DNA of 32,123 bases from Bartonella queenslandensis AUST/NH15 (GCF_000312585.1 NZ_HE997998.1:59555-91677); one strand, 5' to 3'; shown: positions 8,993 through 21,308, counted from the stretch's first letter. Notes: generated from the letters alone by a model not told the origin. A program made the numbers and translations.

Positions 8993-11900
8993 TTACCCAC
9001 TTTTGAGAACATCACCTTCAATAAAAGGAATAAGCGTATCAAGAAAGGCATTATCGCCAGTGGTATTGACATAAAGAGCTGTTGCATATGCAAGCCAAAC
9101 GATATCGTCAGAAATGTATGTGCGAACACCAGCATTTGTTTCAGGCAACCACCAATATTGCACATCCCCTTCAAGAAATTGGTGCGCTGCAGCATTTAAC
9201 AATTGTTCATGGGCTAATCGTGGTTCCAGCAATAACAAAGACAAGCTATCTTGTAACTGGTAACGAAAGCCAAATGCACCACTCGCTTGGTAAAAGCCTG
9301 CGCGCGCCATGATGCGGCATGCATAGATTTGATAGGGAAGCCAATGGCTGACCATAATATCAAAAGAGGGATCAGGTGTTTTGACTTGGAGTGGAGAAAC
9401 AAAATCACTCCAATATCGTTTTTGTTTTGTGAGCAGAGTTTCAAAATCACTTGCACGTGCTTGATTGAGTAATTTTTCAGCTTCTTTTCTATTTTCAGCG
9501 CTGCCAAGATAAAAAATGATTTCTTTTGTTTGCCCTGGTTGAAGATCAATATCATAGGAAAATGCTGAACAAGGGTCACATCCTGCTTCAATGGTATTTG
9601 AAAGTGCGCTGGCTTTACGGATCGCATTTGAGTGTGTTATGCTTCCCGTTGCACCGATAAATTCGCTGCGATTGGTTGTGGTGCTGGTTGGCATTTCCGA
9701 TGCTGATAAAAATGTGACTTGTTGAGATTTTTCAATGTGATAAGGATTTTCAATGAAATGTACCCCTCTTTTAGCCTCATAAGAAGGAATAATGAAGGGA
9801 GCATATTTTGTACGGACATTTCCTAAAACCCACTCAACATAATTATAAAGGCGTAAACTGCGTGGTTTTTCCCCTTCATTCGTAAGGATAAGACGTGAAA
9901 AGCGAACAGGTTTCTCTGAATCGAGTGTATGGGTCAGTTCTAATGCGATTTCTGAATGTGTCGATTTAAAAGTTGAGAATCCAAAACCATGACAAGCCTC
10001 ATAAACAACATTTTCATCACATTCTACAGCAGAAACAGGTGAGAAACGTTTTAAAGATTGGCGATCAACCAGATAAAGTGCTTCGCCTGGTCGGTTAGAC
10101 GTTGGATCATTCGCCCAAGGGGTTAATTGATAATCGCGGCTATTGTTAACCCAAGTAAAAATGGCACCTTCAGCAGAAACATGAAAACCAAACCCATGAT
10201 TAGCAATGATATTAACCCACGGATGCGGTGTCGTGGTGTGTCCATGAAGACGTATTACATAATGATTATGCTGATTAAAACCACCATAACCATTCCAATA
10301 TTTTAGATCTTCTCCATCAATGAAAGGAGAAGAGGTTTTTTGTTGGCTAGCAAGACCAATGTAAGCAAAAAGATTTTGTTCAGTTTGTGTTATAATTTGC
10401 CTTTCCTCATTATATCTTGGTAAGTCTAATTGATCATGAGGTCCCGGATAATTTTTACGAATTGAGAAATCAAAATCATTCCCCTCAATTCGTTTAAGCT
10501 GTTCAGATAGAGAGCCATTTTGGGCATCAAGAATAATGCGTGCTGATGCAAGAAGCGTTTTAAAACTTTGTTCATTTACTTGATCACGCCGAAGTGTAAA
10601 AATATGTTGGCGTTCATCTGTTTTTTGCATGTGATGTCGATAAGATTCGCATACCCATTCAAGGGCGCGTTGTGTATTTTGTATATAGGAAAATGCTTGT
10701 TCATTGAGAATGACCAAATCAACAATAAGGCCACGCGTACGCCAATATTCATGTGCTTTAAGAAGTTCACGCAGTACAGTTATATTTCCCTCGTTATTTA
10801 ATCTAAGAAGACAGAGTGGATTGTCTCCTGAGATGGACATGGGCCAAAGATCAGACTGTTTTCCAAGCGTTTTTGCCAATATTTCAGAAGGAAGACGCCA
10901 TGTTCGATCAGGATAGATAAGCGGCGTTGCATATTTTTGATAAACAATAGCTTCTTTAAGCTGGGTTCCACTTTGATACAGTGCAACTTGTGAACGTGTC
11001 CATGCCATTGAAAATTCTTTTTGAAACATATCAGGTTGTCGATAATGTTTTATATAATTATCCAGCACTTCTTTTGTATGCGCAGCAAAAGTCCAAAAGG
11101 TAAGTTCTGCTTTTCCATAAGCTGGAATTTTTATACGGCATCGCAATGACATAATAGGATCAAGAACGCAACCTTGACTGTTACTAAAACGAGTATTTTG
11201 GTCAAATGCAGCGGGACGATGAATAGATCGCGCCCGACCAATAAAAAGAGAGCGATCTGTTTCAGCTTCTGTCTCTTGAAGAGTATCCGTTGTACTAGAA
11301 ACAAAATGGGCAATATAAATCTCAGGATCGTTAGGTGAGCGTTTGCGCCTTTTGGCAAAAATTGTTTTGCCTTCCTCAGCAATTTCCGTCTCTATAAACA
11401 TCCGCGAAAAAACAGGATGAGCATTATCCATATCCATTGTTGCAAGCGCTAGTTCACCATAAGAGGTAACTTCAATAAGACAATCTTTGTTTGTTGTATT
11501 TATCAGTTGAAGACGTCTCCCTTCGCCACATCCTTCAGATGTAATAAGACATTCAAGTGTTGATTTGATACCATCAACCATTTTTGTATATTCAGCCTTT
11601 TCATCTGTAAAAATGCTGACAGCTTCTTCTTCAATAACGCGTGTTGGTTCACTGGTCACAGACCACCACCGTCCACTATGTGTATCGCGTAAGAAGAATA
11701 AAGTCCCTTGTTGATCTTCTGTTGCATCAGGAATAAAGCGTGTAATCGCATAATCGTGCCAACGGCTATAGCCAGAACCATTCGCTGTTAGCATGGTAGA
11801 ATAAGAACCATTTGATAAGAGCAAAGTTTCCCGTGGTTTGAGCAACGGATTTGTAATAATGCGTAAAGGAGCGGCTTCCAATGTTTGAGACTTATTGCGT

Positions 11901-12690
11901 ATACGATTAATCGCTTTGGTGTGAATAATAGGAATAAGATAGGGAGTATACTCTTGTAAAAGCAATTGCGTTGCTTCAATAATGGGATCGCGATGAAAGC
12001 GATCACGCATTCTCCCTTGAAAAATAACATTGTTAAGAGCAAGGATAGACATACCTTGATGGTGTGCATAATACATACCTTGATGGTGTGCATAATAATT
12101 GCGTACAACAGCGTATTTTTCCCCTGTTTTTACGCGTGAAGGGGTAAAATCAATAGAGTCATAATAACCGTATGTTCCTAAAGCTCCAAGATCACGGAGT
12201 CGTTTTAAATTAGCAACAGCGCAAGCAGGAACATATTGTGCCGCTAAAAGGCTGGCATAGGGAGCAATAACAGTATTGCGTGAGAGACCCCGTTGGAGTC
12301 CGAGGCTTGGAACACCAAAATGAGCATATTGGTAATTCATTAAATGATCACGAGCATTAAATGCGGCCTCTGAAATACCCCACGGCAATTCCCGTGTATG
12401 AGCATATTGTATTTGACATCGAATAACCAATCGATTTGTTTGATCTAGTAAAGAGCCTAAAGGTTCATGCATTACAAGAGATGGCATAAGGTATTCAAAC
12501 ATGGAACCAGACCATGAGAGGAGCGCACCTTTCCAACCTACGGGGATGAGGAGTCGACCAAGATGAAACCAATGTTTAAGTTTTATATCTCCTTTCGCAA
12601 TGGCAAAGAAGCTTGCAAGACGTGCTTCTGAAGCAAGCAGATCATAACAATTTTCATCGAGTTTGTTTTCTTGTACACGATATCCTTATC
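8993..12690 (-). pseudogene. ndvB: ndvB fragment 6 (C-terminal glycan-phosphorylase-like half)
   Basis: The largest piece. The frame is open from about 12690; ATG 12502 gives 1,169 codons. It contains GTYGYYDSIDFTPSR, a duplicated YYAHHQGM motif (24-base tandem repeat at 12050-12097), and GAFGFRYQLQDSLSLLLLEP, a hallmark of the GH94-like domain. It ends at TAA 8993-8995 after EGDVLKSG. The frame continues as QDAYFQPTQSS, so a GAA-to-TAA change is likely. This piece lacks the GDWND catalytic segment. Confidence 0.8.
12050..12097. repeat. 24-base perfect tandem duplication in ndvB
   Basis: Two exact copies lie head to tail at 12050-12073 and 12074-12097. In the ndvB frame they encode YYAHHQGM twice. 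Family members carry one AHHQGM motif here, so the second copy is an insertion of eight residues that keeps the frame. Confidence 0.85.
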
Positions 12691-13874
12691 GATAAAAGAT
12701 GCCGTTTAGGTTGTTCTAAAAAATCAAATTTCATGTCAAAGGCTATTTGCCGTGCCGATGTAGCTAACCTATTTAGTTTTTTGCATAATTTTTCAGTATC
12801 ACAATGAACCGTTGCATCATGATGATGAGCATCGCAGGTTTCGATAAGGCATTTAACCCAAGAAAGTGCACGAGCAGATTCTATTGTTTGAATTTTTTGG
12901 TCGAGTTCATCGATTAAATGTAGAATATCGTGGGCTGCACATGAAAGATCCTTAATGTGAGAAGGGATCGTATTTTCTTGATCTACAAAAGTACGGACAG
13001 AGTGATGAAAACGAGCGATACTTTCTTCGATTCTTTGGTGTAAGGAACATAAACGGGGTTGATGATCTGGAATTTCTTTGACAGTTTCTTCAAGAATAGT
13101 CAGAACATCCGATAAACCTTCTCGATTACTTTGAAAAAGAAGAGGCGGTTTTTCAGCCCATTCACTTAAAGCAGAAGAAAATGTGATCAAATGACCAGCA
13201 AGATTTCCTGAATCAACGGTTGATACATAAGTGGGTAAAAGAGGTCTGAGTGTATCGGTTTCATACCAATTATAGAGATGACCACGGAACTTTTCCATTT
13301 TTGCAAGAGAGTGTAATGTACATTCAATACGGGTGATGGTCTCTTCAAAACCAATCCAGCCAAAATCACGGGCAGCAATAATAGAAAGAAGATAAACCCC
13401 GATATTCGTAGGAGATGTACGTTGAGCAACAAGAGGTTCAGGATCTTCTTGAAAATTATCGGGAGGCAAATAGTTGTTTTGTGCATTGACAAAGGTTGCA
13501 TAATAAAGCCACGTCCGCCGTGCAATAGAACGAAGAATTTTTTCATCTTTTGAAGAAAGATAAAGGCTATCTTGAAATGTTGAAGGTCGACTCACAACCC
13601 AAGCAATGAAAGGTGAAAAAAACCATGCTATCCCAAAAGGCAAAGCAATAAAGCTTACAAAACTATCAAAAAAAAGAGGGAGTATTAGAGCAAGAGCACC
13701 AATAAGCGACGCTGGTGCCATTGTAAGCATGTAGAAACGCAAACTATTGGGCATTGATTTTGTTGCGACAAAAGTTTTCCATTCAAGCAGATGCTGTTTT
13801 GAAATCATCATACGATAGAGTGTACGAATAATCGCATCAGTCATAAAATACGCCGAATGAGCAAGAAAAGTTAT
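12654..13874 (-). pseudogene. ndvB: ndvB fragment 5 (linker region)
   Basis: In frame with fragment 4; ATG 13844 starts MTDAIIRTLYRMMISKQHLL. Two hydrophobic helices follow, then DSLYLSSKDEKILRSIARRT and TSPTNIGVYLLSIIAARDFG, typical of the segment before the phosphorylase-like half. The frame shifts near 12690 (HLLSI) and stops at 12654. Removing one A from ATAAGG gives HLLSIGYRVQENKLDENCYD in the next fragment's frame. Confidence 0.78.
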
Positions 13875-14575
13875 TTAAAGAAATATATAAGCACCTGTAA
13901 AAGCAGTTTTATTCCAAATTAATTGAAAATGTCCGCGCAAAGAATGATCTATATTGGATGCAACAAGCGTTTTTAATACACATAAAATGGGTGCAATGAA
14001 GACGCTAAGCAATAAAAATATCTGCCAGACGATAGCACTCTTTAATGGCAAAAGAGCCCATCCTGCAAATGCTGCAATTAACCACATCAGTGGTGTGAGA
14101 GAACGACGCAAATTATCCTGCATTTTCCAACGCGTCACCAAGCTTATTTGACGAGGCAAAAAAAGATAAGGCAAAAGTTGCCAATCACCGCGAATCCAGC
14201 GATGATAACGCATAACATCAATATTATAAGCTGTTGGATAATCCTCAATGACTGCTATGCTACTTACAAGAGCACTACGAGCGTATCCTCCTTCTAATAG
14301 ATCATGACTGAGAACCGTATTTTCTTTAACTTTGCCGTTAAGTGCTTGTTCAAATGCATCAATATTATAAAGACCTTTACCGATAAAGGTGCCTTCTCCT
14401 AAAAGATCTTGGTAAGTATCAGAAACAGCAAAAACATAAGGATCAATCCCACGGTTGGTAGAAAAAACCCGTTGGAAAATTGATGTTTTTTTTCCTGTTG
14501 TCAGAGAAGGAATAATACGTGGTTGCAAAATGCTATAGCCTTTTACAACTTTTCCACTTTGCGGATCAAAATGGG
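13875..14575 (-). pseudogene. ndvB: ndvB fragment 4 (GT84 transferase end)
   Basis: Continues after the frameshift; the first start-like codon is TTG 14528. It contains DPYVFAVSDTYQDLLGEGTF, GKGLYNIDAF, SHDLLEGGYARSALV and RYHRWIRGDWQLLPYL, conserved catalytic-domain segments including an RW-type motif, then membrane helices. It ends at TAA 13875-13877; the frame continues unbroken as ITFLAHSAYFMTDAIIRTLY, so this is an in-frame nonsense codon. Confidence 0.78.
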
Positions 14576-15121
14576 ATGATTGAGTGGATGGTTAAGCTTT
14601 CCAACAAGTTTTGTGACGCTCTCGGGGGTAAGACGTGTATCGGCATCCAGCGTCATAACAAAACGGCAATCCATAGGAAGATATGGACTGGTAGGGTAAA
14701 AGCTCGTATTTTTATCGCCTCTTAAGAGCCGATTGAGTTCATGAAGTTTTCCCCGCTTTCGTTCCCATCCCATCCAACATTTTTCGCTGCTATTATAAAG
14801 ACGTCGGCGATGTAAAAGGAAAAAAACAGGAAGTTCATCACGATGATAACGACTATTGAGTTTATCAATACTTTTTTGCGCATAGTGCAACAAATCAAGA
14901 TCATCTTGCGTTTCTCTCAAGGGAGCATCCACCCAATCTGTAATGAGTGCAAAATGAACAGCACCTTTAGAATTGGAAAGATAGTGCACTTCAAGATTAT
15001 GCACTTGCGCATCAATATCATCGCGTGATGTTATCAAAGTAGGCACAACAACCATTGTACGTGCATGTTTCGGAATACCTTCTTTATATTCATAACCAAT
15101 GAGCTGTCTTGATGGAACAAA
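14543..15121 (-). pseudogene. ndvB: ndvB fragment 3 (GT84 transferase start)
   Basis: In frame with fragment 2 across the TGA. ATG 15055 starts the conserved MVVVPTLITSRDDIDAQ segment. It includes LDADTRLTPESVTKLVGK, the acidic nucleotide-sugar and metal-binding motif of the GT84 domain. It runs out of frame at NHP near 14575 and stops at 14543. The other frame continues as HFDPQSGKVVKGYSILQP. One extra C in the CCC run would give NHPHFDP and repair the gene. Confidence 0.75.
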
Positions 15122-16395
15122 TCACGAAATAACCGTATTAAATAAAGCACAAGCCGCATCCATAGCAGGAAAAAGCGCCAATACAGTAAAACAAAGGGAC
15201 ATCCGTGGTGTCATACCAGATATTTGTAAAAGGGTGTAAACTGCAAGTAAAAGAGCAAGTGTTAGAAAAGAAACAGGAATGGCAATGACTCTCAGTTTTA
15301 AGCAATAAAAAGTGCCTGCCCATTTTATGAGAGGAGGCGGAGTATATCCACAAGCCTTTTCAAAGGCATAACGACCATCATCGACAAGATACCACCCAAT
15401 AGAGGAATAATGAGGCATATCTTCAAAGGTGGTGTTGGCCATTTCTACAGCTTTATGGGAAATTTCCAGCTCGCTAAGAGGCGAAAAACGTGCAATTTTT
15501 TCAATGATTTGTCGATAAGTACTGCGTAAATGAGAATCAATTTCAGAAAAATCACTATTCTTACGCAAAATAGCATCGACACAACTGACTGTTTCAAACC
15601 ATACAGTCCAATCAACATCATCTATAGCTTTAAGAGCACGAATAATATTGCCCATGGTCACACCATCTGCCGCTTGTCGAGTGTGTTCATCAGCTGTTGC
15701 GCTTTCTAAGCTACTTCCTTGACTTTCCAATTGCTTTTCAAGCCAAGTTAATACTATCGTTGAATCGACAGATGCACTGCGTAAGCGATAGAATAAATGC
15801 GCTGAAAAAGTTGAGTCAACAGTGAATGGTTTGTACTGCGTAAAAAGAGAGTTTAAACTTGTTTTATTTTCTACAAGAGAAATTTTATCAGCTACTTGAT
15901 TAGCAAGATGGCGCATATGTCGCGCTTTTTCGATACGCACTGAAAGACGACGAACATTTTCAATGAGCAGCATTTGCATAACAGAAGGAAGAGCCCACAA
16001 TTCACCAATTGTGAGCGCACAAACTTCTTGAAACCCATTGATCATAGCTGTAAGCGTTTCTTGTGAGAAACTGCTATCGGTATGTGCAATATAAAACCAA
16101 GTTAAAGAAAAAATACGTGGTATCCCTGCTTTTTGAGTAGAAAGAGGAAGTTGCTTTATGAAGGACTTTGGAAGATTACGGCGTAATTGTTGTATGGTTT
16201 TATCAATGCTGTAATGATTATCAATGAGCCATTGAGCAGATGGTGCAATAGTTTCATCATTTTGAGCAGCAAAATCACTGGTATGAAAGGCATGCAGGAT
16301 AAGTTTAGCATTTTCATTCAATCTCTTGCGAAAATCCTCTACTCCTTCATATTCAGGAAGTAAAATTTCTTTGCCAGAAGCTATATCATCCCTAG
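15122..16395 (-). pseudogene. ndvB: ndvB fragment 2 (N-terminal region)
   Basis: Open frame from the frameshift near 16395 to TGA 15122-15124. The first possible start inside is TTG 16321 (399 codons). It covers the region EDFRKRLNENAKLILHAF onward, with FIKQLPLSTQKAGIPRIFSL, and ends in two hydrophobic helices near the C-terminus (about residues 338-395 of the 399). The frame continues past the TGA as FVPSRQLIGYEYKEGIPKHA, so the stop is a plain nonsense change and not the natural end. Confidence 0.75.
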
Positions 16396-16515
16396 GGTAT
16401 AAAGATCTTCCTGTATTTTATAAATTGCACGAAGAGGAAAGTCCGTATTAATAAAATAATTTTTTCCCTTCTTGTGAGAAAAAAAGTATTTTATGAGAGG
16501 TATTGTGCACGCCAT
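16381..16515 (-). pseudogene. ndvB: ndvB fragment 1 (N-terminus)
   Basis: ATG 16515 opens a 44-codon frame ending at TAG 16381-16383. Its end, DFPLRAIYKIQEDLYTLG, resembles the PIRAELF-type start of cyclic glucan synthases. The sense then continues one frame over as DDIASGKEILLPEYEG. Adding one G to the GGG run near 16395 would join the frames as YTLGDDIASG, so a 1-base loss is the simplest explanation. An in-frame TAA just upstream of the ATG fixes the start. Confidence 0.6.
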
Positions 16516-16680
16516 AATGTCCCATTGTTATTCAATTACATCGTTTTTTATTTAAATTGTAAGCATTTTATCTCAATCGTGAACCGTTGATAGACAAAAA
16601 ACAAACTTTTTGTTTTTATTTGCAAACAGTTATAATATTTTTTAATGCAATCATTAAAAAATAAGTAGAGAATTTCTTTA

Positions 16681-16716
16681 GAAAATAAAAAGGTCACTCC
16701 TAAAATGAGTGACCTT
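16681..16716 (-). terminator. Rho-independent terminator of rpsA
   Basis: On the minus strand AAGGTCACTC and GAGTGACCTT form a perfect 10-base stem with a 7-base loop, followed by TTTATTTTC. It lies about 30 bases after the rpsA stop. This is the clearest terminator in the window. Confidence 0.9.
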
Positions 16717-16746
16717 AATAACACCATTAATTTTAATGATTGATGA

Positions 16747-18447
16747 TTAGTCTTGTTCTTGTTTTTTTAAAGCTGCACCAAGAATATCGCCAAGAGAAGC
16801 CCCTGAATCTCTGGAACCATATTGAGCAACAGCTTCTTTTTCCTCTGCAATTTCTAATGCTTTGATTGATACTGAAATTTTACGTGTTTTTTTATCAAAT
16901 GCTGTGATGCGTGCATCAACCTTTTGCCCAATTGCAAAACGCTCAGGTCGTTGTTCATCACGATCACGGGCAAGATCAGCACGGCGAATGGTTGTCTCAA
17001 GGTTGTGGTCAATCAATTTCACATTAATGTCATTGTCGTTAACAGCAACCACTTCACAAGTTACAACAGCACCTTTTCGCAATTCGCCAGAAGCAGCCGC
17101 TTCTCCAACTTTATCACTAGAAAGCTGCTTAATTCCAAGAGAGATACGCTCTTTTTCAATGTCAACATCAAGGACCACAGCTTTAACGATGTCGCCTTTA
17201 TTGTAAGTATCAATGACTTGTTCACCTGGACGGTTCCAATCAAGATCAGAGAGATGAACCATACCATCAACATCGCCTTCAAGCCCAATAAATAAACCAA
17301 ATTCTGTTTTATTTTTAACCTCTCCCTCAATTTGTGAATTGACAGGAAATTTATTGGCAAAAGCTTCCCATGGATTTTCAAATGTTTGCTTTAAACCAAG
17401 AGAAATACGCCGTTTAGAAGGATCAATTTCAAGAACAACCACTTCTACTTCTTGTGATGTAGATAAAATCTTTCCAGGGTGAACATTTTTCTTTGTCCAG
17501 CTCATTTCAGAAACATGGATCAACCCTTCAATTCCTGGTTCAATTTCAACAAAACCACCGTAATCCGTAATGTTGGTAACAGCACCCGTAATTCTTTTAC
17601 CGATTGGATACCGGACACTGATGCTTTCCCAAGGATCACTTTCAAGCTGTTTCATGCCAAGAGAAATACGGTGTGTATCTTGATTGATGCGAATAATCTG
17701 AACTTTAATCGTTTGACCAATTGTCAGCACTTCAGATGGGTGGTTAACACGCCGCCATGCCATATCTGTAACGTGTAAGAGACCATCAATCCCACCAAGA
17801 TCAACAAACGCACCATAATCTGTAATATTTTTCACCACACCTTCAACGATTTGGTTTTCTTCAAGATTTTGTACAATTTCTGAACGTTGCTCAGCGCGAC
17901 TTTCTTCTAAGACAGTACGACGTGAAACAACAATATTGCCACGACGACGATCCATCTTCAAAATTTCAAAGGATTGTGAATTATGCATGAGAGGCGAAAC
18001 ATCACGAATAGGACGAATATCAACTTGGCTACGCGGCAAAAAAGCAACAGCACCATCAAGATCGACTGTAAAGCCACCTTTTACTTGGCTAAAAATAACG
18101 CCCTCAACGCGCGCACCTGCATTGAATTTTTCCTCTAAACGGACCCAACTTTCTTCGCGCCGTGCTTTTTCACGCGATAAAACAGCTTCACCCATGGCAT
18201 TTTCAATGCGTTCAATATAAACCTCAACTTCATCGCCAACTTGCAAAGAACCATCTTTTGCTTTCGCTCCAAATTCTTTGAGAGGAATACGTCCTTCAAC
18301 TTTAAGTCCAGCATCAATAATGGCCATGTCTTTTTCGATTGCAATAACACGACCTTTAACAACAGATCCTTCATTAAGATCATTGGTTTGAAAAGATTCT
18401 GTTAAAAGGGCTTCAAAATCCGCTGTTGTGGGATTGTATTGTGACAT
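16747..18447 (-). CDS. rpsA: 30S ribosomal protein S1
   Basis: Binds mRNA on the small ribosomal subunit and promotes initiation. At 566 residues it has the full six S1 (OB-fold) repeats, roughly at 21-88, 109-176, 193-263, 278-350, 365-438 and 455-530. Typical repeat cores are ITDYGAFVDLGGIDGLLHV, ITDYGGFVEIEPGIEGLIHV and KTEFGLFIGLEGDVDGMVHL. The ATG at 18447 follows a strong AGGAGT site five bases away. It lies 128 bases after cmk, the usual neighbour. The leader holds hairpins and a repeated motif that may serve regulation; S1 is known to control its own translation in E. coli. Confidence 0.97.
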   Translation of the reverse strand: MSQYNPTTADFEALLTESFQTNDLNEGSVVKGRVIAIEKDMAIIDAGLKVEGRIPLKEFGAKAKDGSLQVGDEVEVYIERIENAMGEAVLSREKARREESWVRLEEKFNAGARVEGVIFSQVKGGFTVDLDGAVAFLPRSQVDIRPIRDVSPLMHNSQSFEILKMDRRRGNIVVSRRTVLEESRAEQRSEIVQNLEENQIVEGVVKNITDYGAFVDLGGIDGLLHVTDMAWRRVNHPSEVLTIGQTIKVQIIRINQDTHRISLGMKQLESDPWESISVRYPIGKRITGAVTNITDYGGFVEIEPGIEGLIHVSEMSWTKKNVHPGKILSTSQEVEVVVLEIDPSKRRISLGLKQTFENPWEAFANKFPVNSQIEGEVKNKTEFGLFIGLEGDVDGMVHLSDLDWNRPGEQVIDTYNKGDIVKAVVLDVDIEKERISLGIKQLSSDKVGEAAASGELRKGAVVTCEVVAVNDNDINVKLIDHNLETTIRRADLARDRDEQRPERFAIGQKVDARITAFDKKTRKISVSIKALEIAEEKEAVAQYGSRDSGASLGDILGAALKKQEQD

Positions 18448-18462
18448 AAGAACTCCTAAAAT

Positions 18463-18554
18463 ATACCTTGTATAAGGTATGAGCGCTAGGTTAGTGTTAA
18501 CATTGGCAACTCCTTAGCCTTTTCCTTGAATAAAGGAAAAATGTTAGCGCTAGG
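18463..18554 (-). promoter_or_regulatory. Structured leader between cmk and rpsA
   Basis: ATACCTT and AAGGTAT (18463-18480) form a perfect 7-base stem with a 4-base loop, ending a few bases before the rpsA Shine-Dalgarno sequence. A second perfect hairpin, TTTTCCTT/AAGGAAAA with a 5-base loop, lies at 18520-18540. AGCGCTAGG occurs twice in the same orientation (18482-18490 and 18546-18554). No T-run follows the second hairpin on the minus strand, so it is not a simple terminator. A promoter and autoregulatory leader are plausible. Confidence 0.4.
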
Positions 18555-18575
18555 CTGGAAGCTACCTTAACGAGT

Positions 18576-20569
<1,994 letters not shown>

Positions 20570-20734
20570 CTAACTTTTATGAAATTACGTATCCTTTAAC
20601 ATATGCTTTAAAAAACGTCATGAAAAAATCTACATGGAACAGTGTATTTATCTTTGACAAAGGTATCATTTTTCGATTAAGCACCATAAAATTTATCTTT
20701 TAATGGAATGTAGTTAATCAAAGAGGCACGGTTT

Positions 20735-21115
20735 ATGGCAAAACAAGAACTTGGAACGAAACGTGTTGATCCAGAAACAGGAAAAAAATTTTACGATCTA
20801 AATCGCGATCCTATTGTGTCACCTTATACAGGAATTTCTTATCCGCGTTCTTATTTTGAGGTTGCGGCAGCTGAAGCAAATAATGAAGAAGAAGTAGATA
20901 CTGAAGAGCTTGATGCAGCACTTGAAAAGTCTGCTTTTATGCTTCTTGAAGAGGATGATGACGGTTCTAAAGATGATGATCTTCCCGATTTGGAAGATGG
21001 TGTTGTCGATCTCGGTGATGACGATGATACATTTTTATCTCACGATGATGACGATGAGGAGGATGATGTTACCGATATTCTTGGAGGCGGCGTTTCTAAT
21101 GATGACGATGCTTAA
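20735..21115 (+). CDS. FYDLN-acid family protein (TIGR02300), function unknown
   Basis: 126 residues. The N-terminal 45 residues carry the family hallmark: LGTKRVDPETGKKFYDLN (6-23) then DPIVSPYTGISYP (26-38). The rest is very acidic, rich in Asp and Glu with DDD runs, and probably disordered. No enzyme motif, signal peptide or membrane segment is seen. The family is typical of Alphaproteobacteria and is often found near aroA and cmk, as here, where it diverges from aroA. An AGAGG site precedes ATG 20735. Function is unknown. Confidence 0.9.
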   Translation: MAKQELGTKRVDPETGKKFYDLNRDPIVSPYTGISYPRSYFEVAAAEANNEEEVDTEELDAALEKSAFMLLEEDDDGSKDDDLPDLEDGVVDLGDDDDTFLSHDDDDEEDDVTDILGGGVSNDDDA

Positions 21116-21232
21116 AAGAAGCAAAAGAGAGCATCTTTTCCGTTAAATGTAGATTTTTCTTGATCTTCAATTTTTCTCGTTTTAGAAAAGTCGAAATTGT
21201 GGATGTCCTTTTAGGAAAAATTTGTTTTTATA

Positions 21233-21308
<76 letters not shown>

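Larger units (their letters stand above)
7916..16515 (-). pseudogene. ndvB: Cyclic beta-1,2-glucan synthase, broken (ndvB/chvB/cgs)
   Basis: The intact enzyme is a very large inner-membrane protein (about 2,800-2,870 residues) that makes periplasmic cyclic beta-1,2-glucan from UDP-glucose. The collinear span here, 8,600 bases or about 2,866 codons, is essentially full length. The order of parts is conserved: membrane-spanning N-terminal half, GT84 transferase motifs (LDADTRLT; RYHRWIRGDWQ), more membrane helices, then the long glycan-phosphorylase-like (GH94) C-terminal half with GFRYQLQD and GDWNDGMN. It is interrupted six times: frameshift near 16395, TGA 15122-15124, frameshift near 14575, TAA 13875-13877, frameshift near 12690, TAA 8993-8995. 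Reading on after each lesion restores good family-like sequence. No full-length product can be made, so I call it a pseudogene of recent origin. Pieces are listed separately. Confidence 0.92.

Noticed and set aside
15122-15124. In-frame TGA in ndvB as a possible selenocysteine or recoding site
   Set aside because: No selenocysteine insertion hairpin is apparent, the family has no such residue, and five other lesions exist in the same gene.
18520-18540. Hairpin between cmk and rpsA as a simple cmk terminator
   Set aside because: On the minus strand it is followed by GGCTAAGG, not a T-run.
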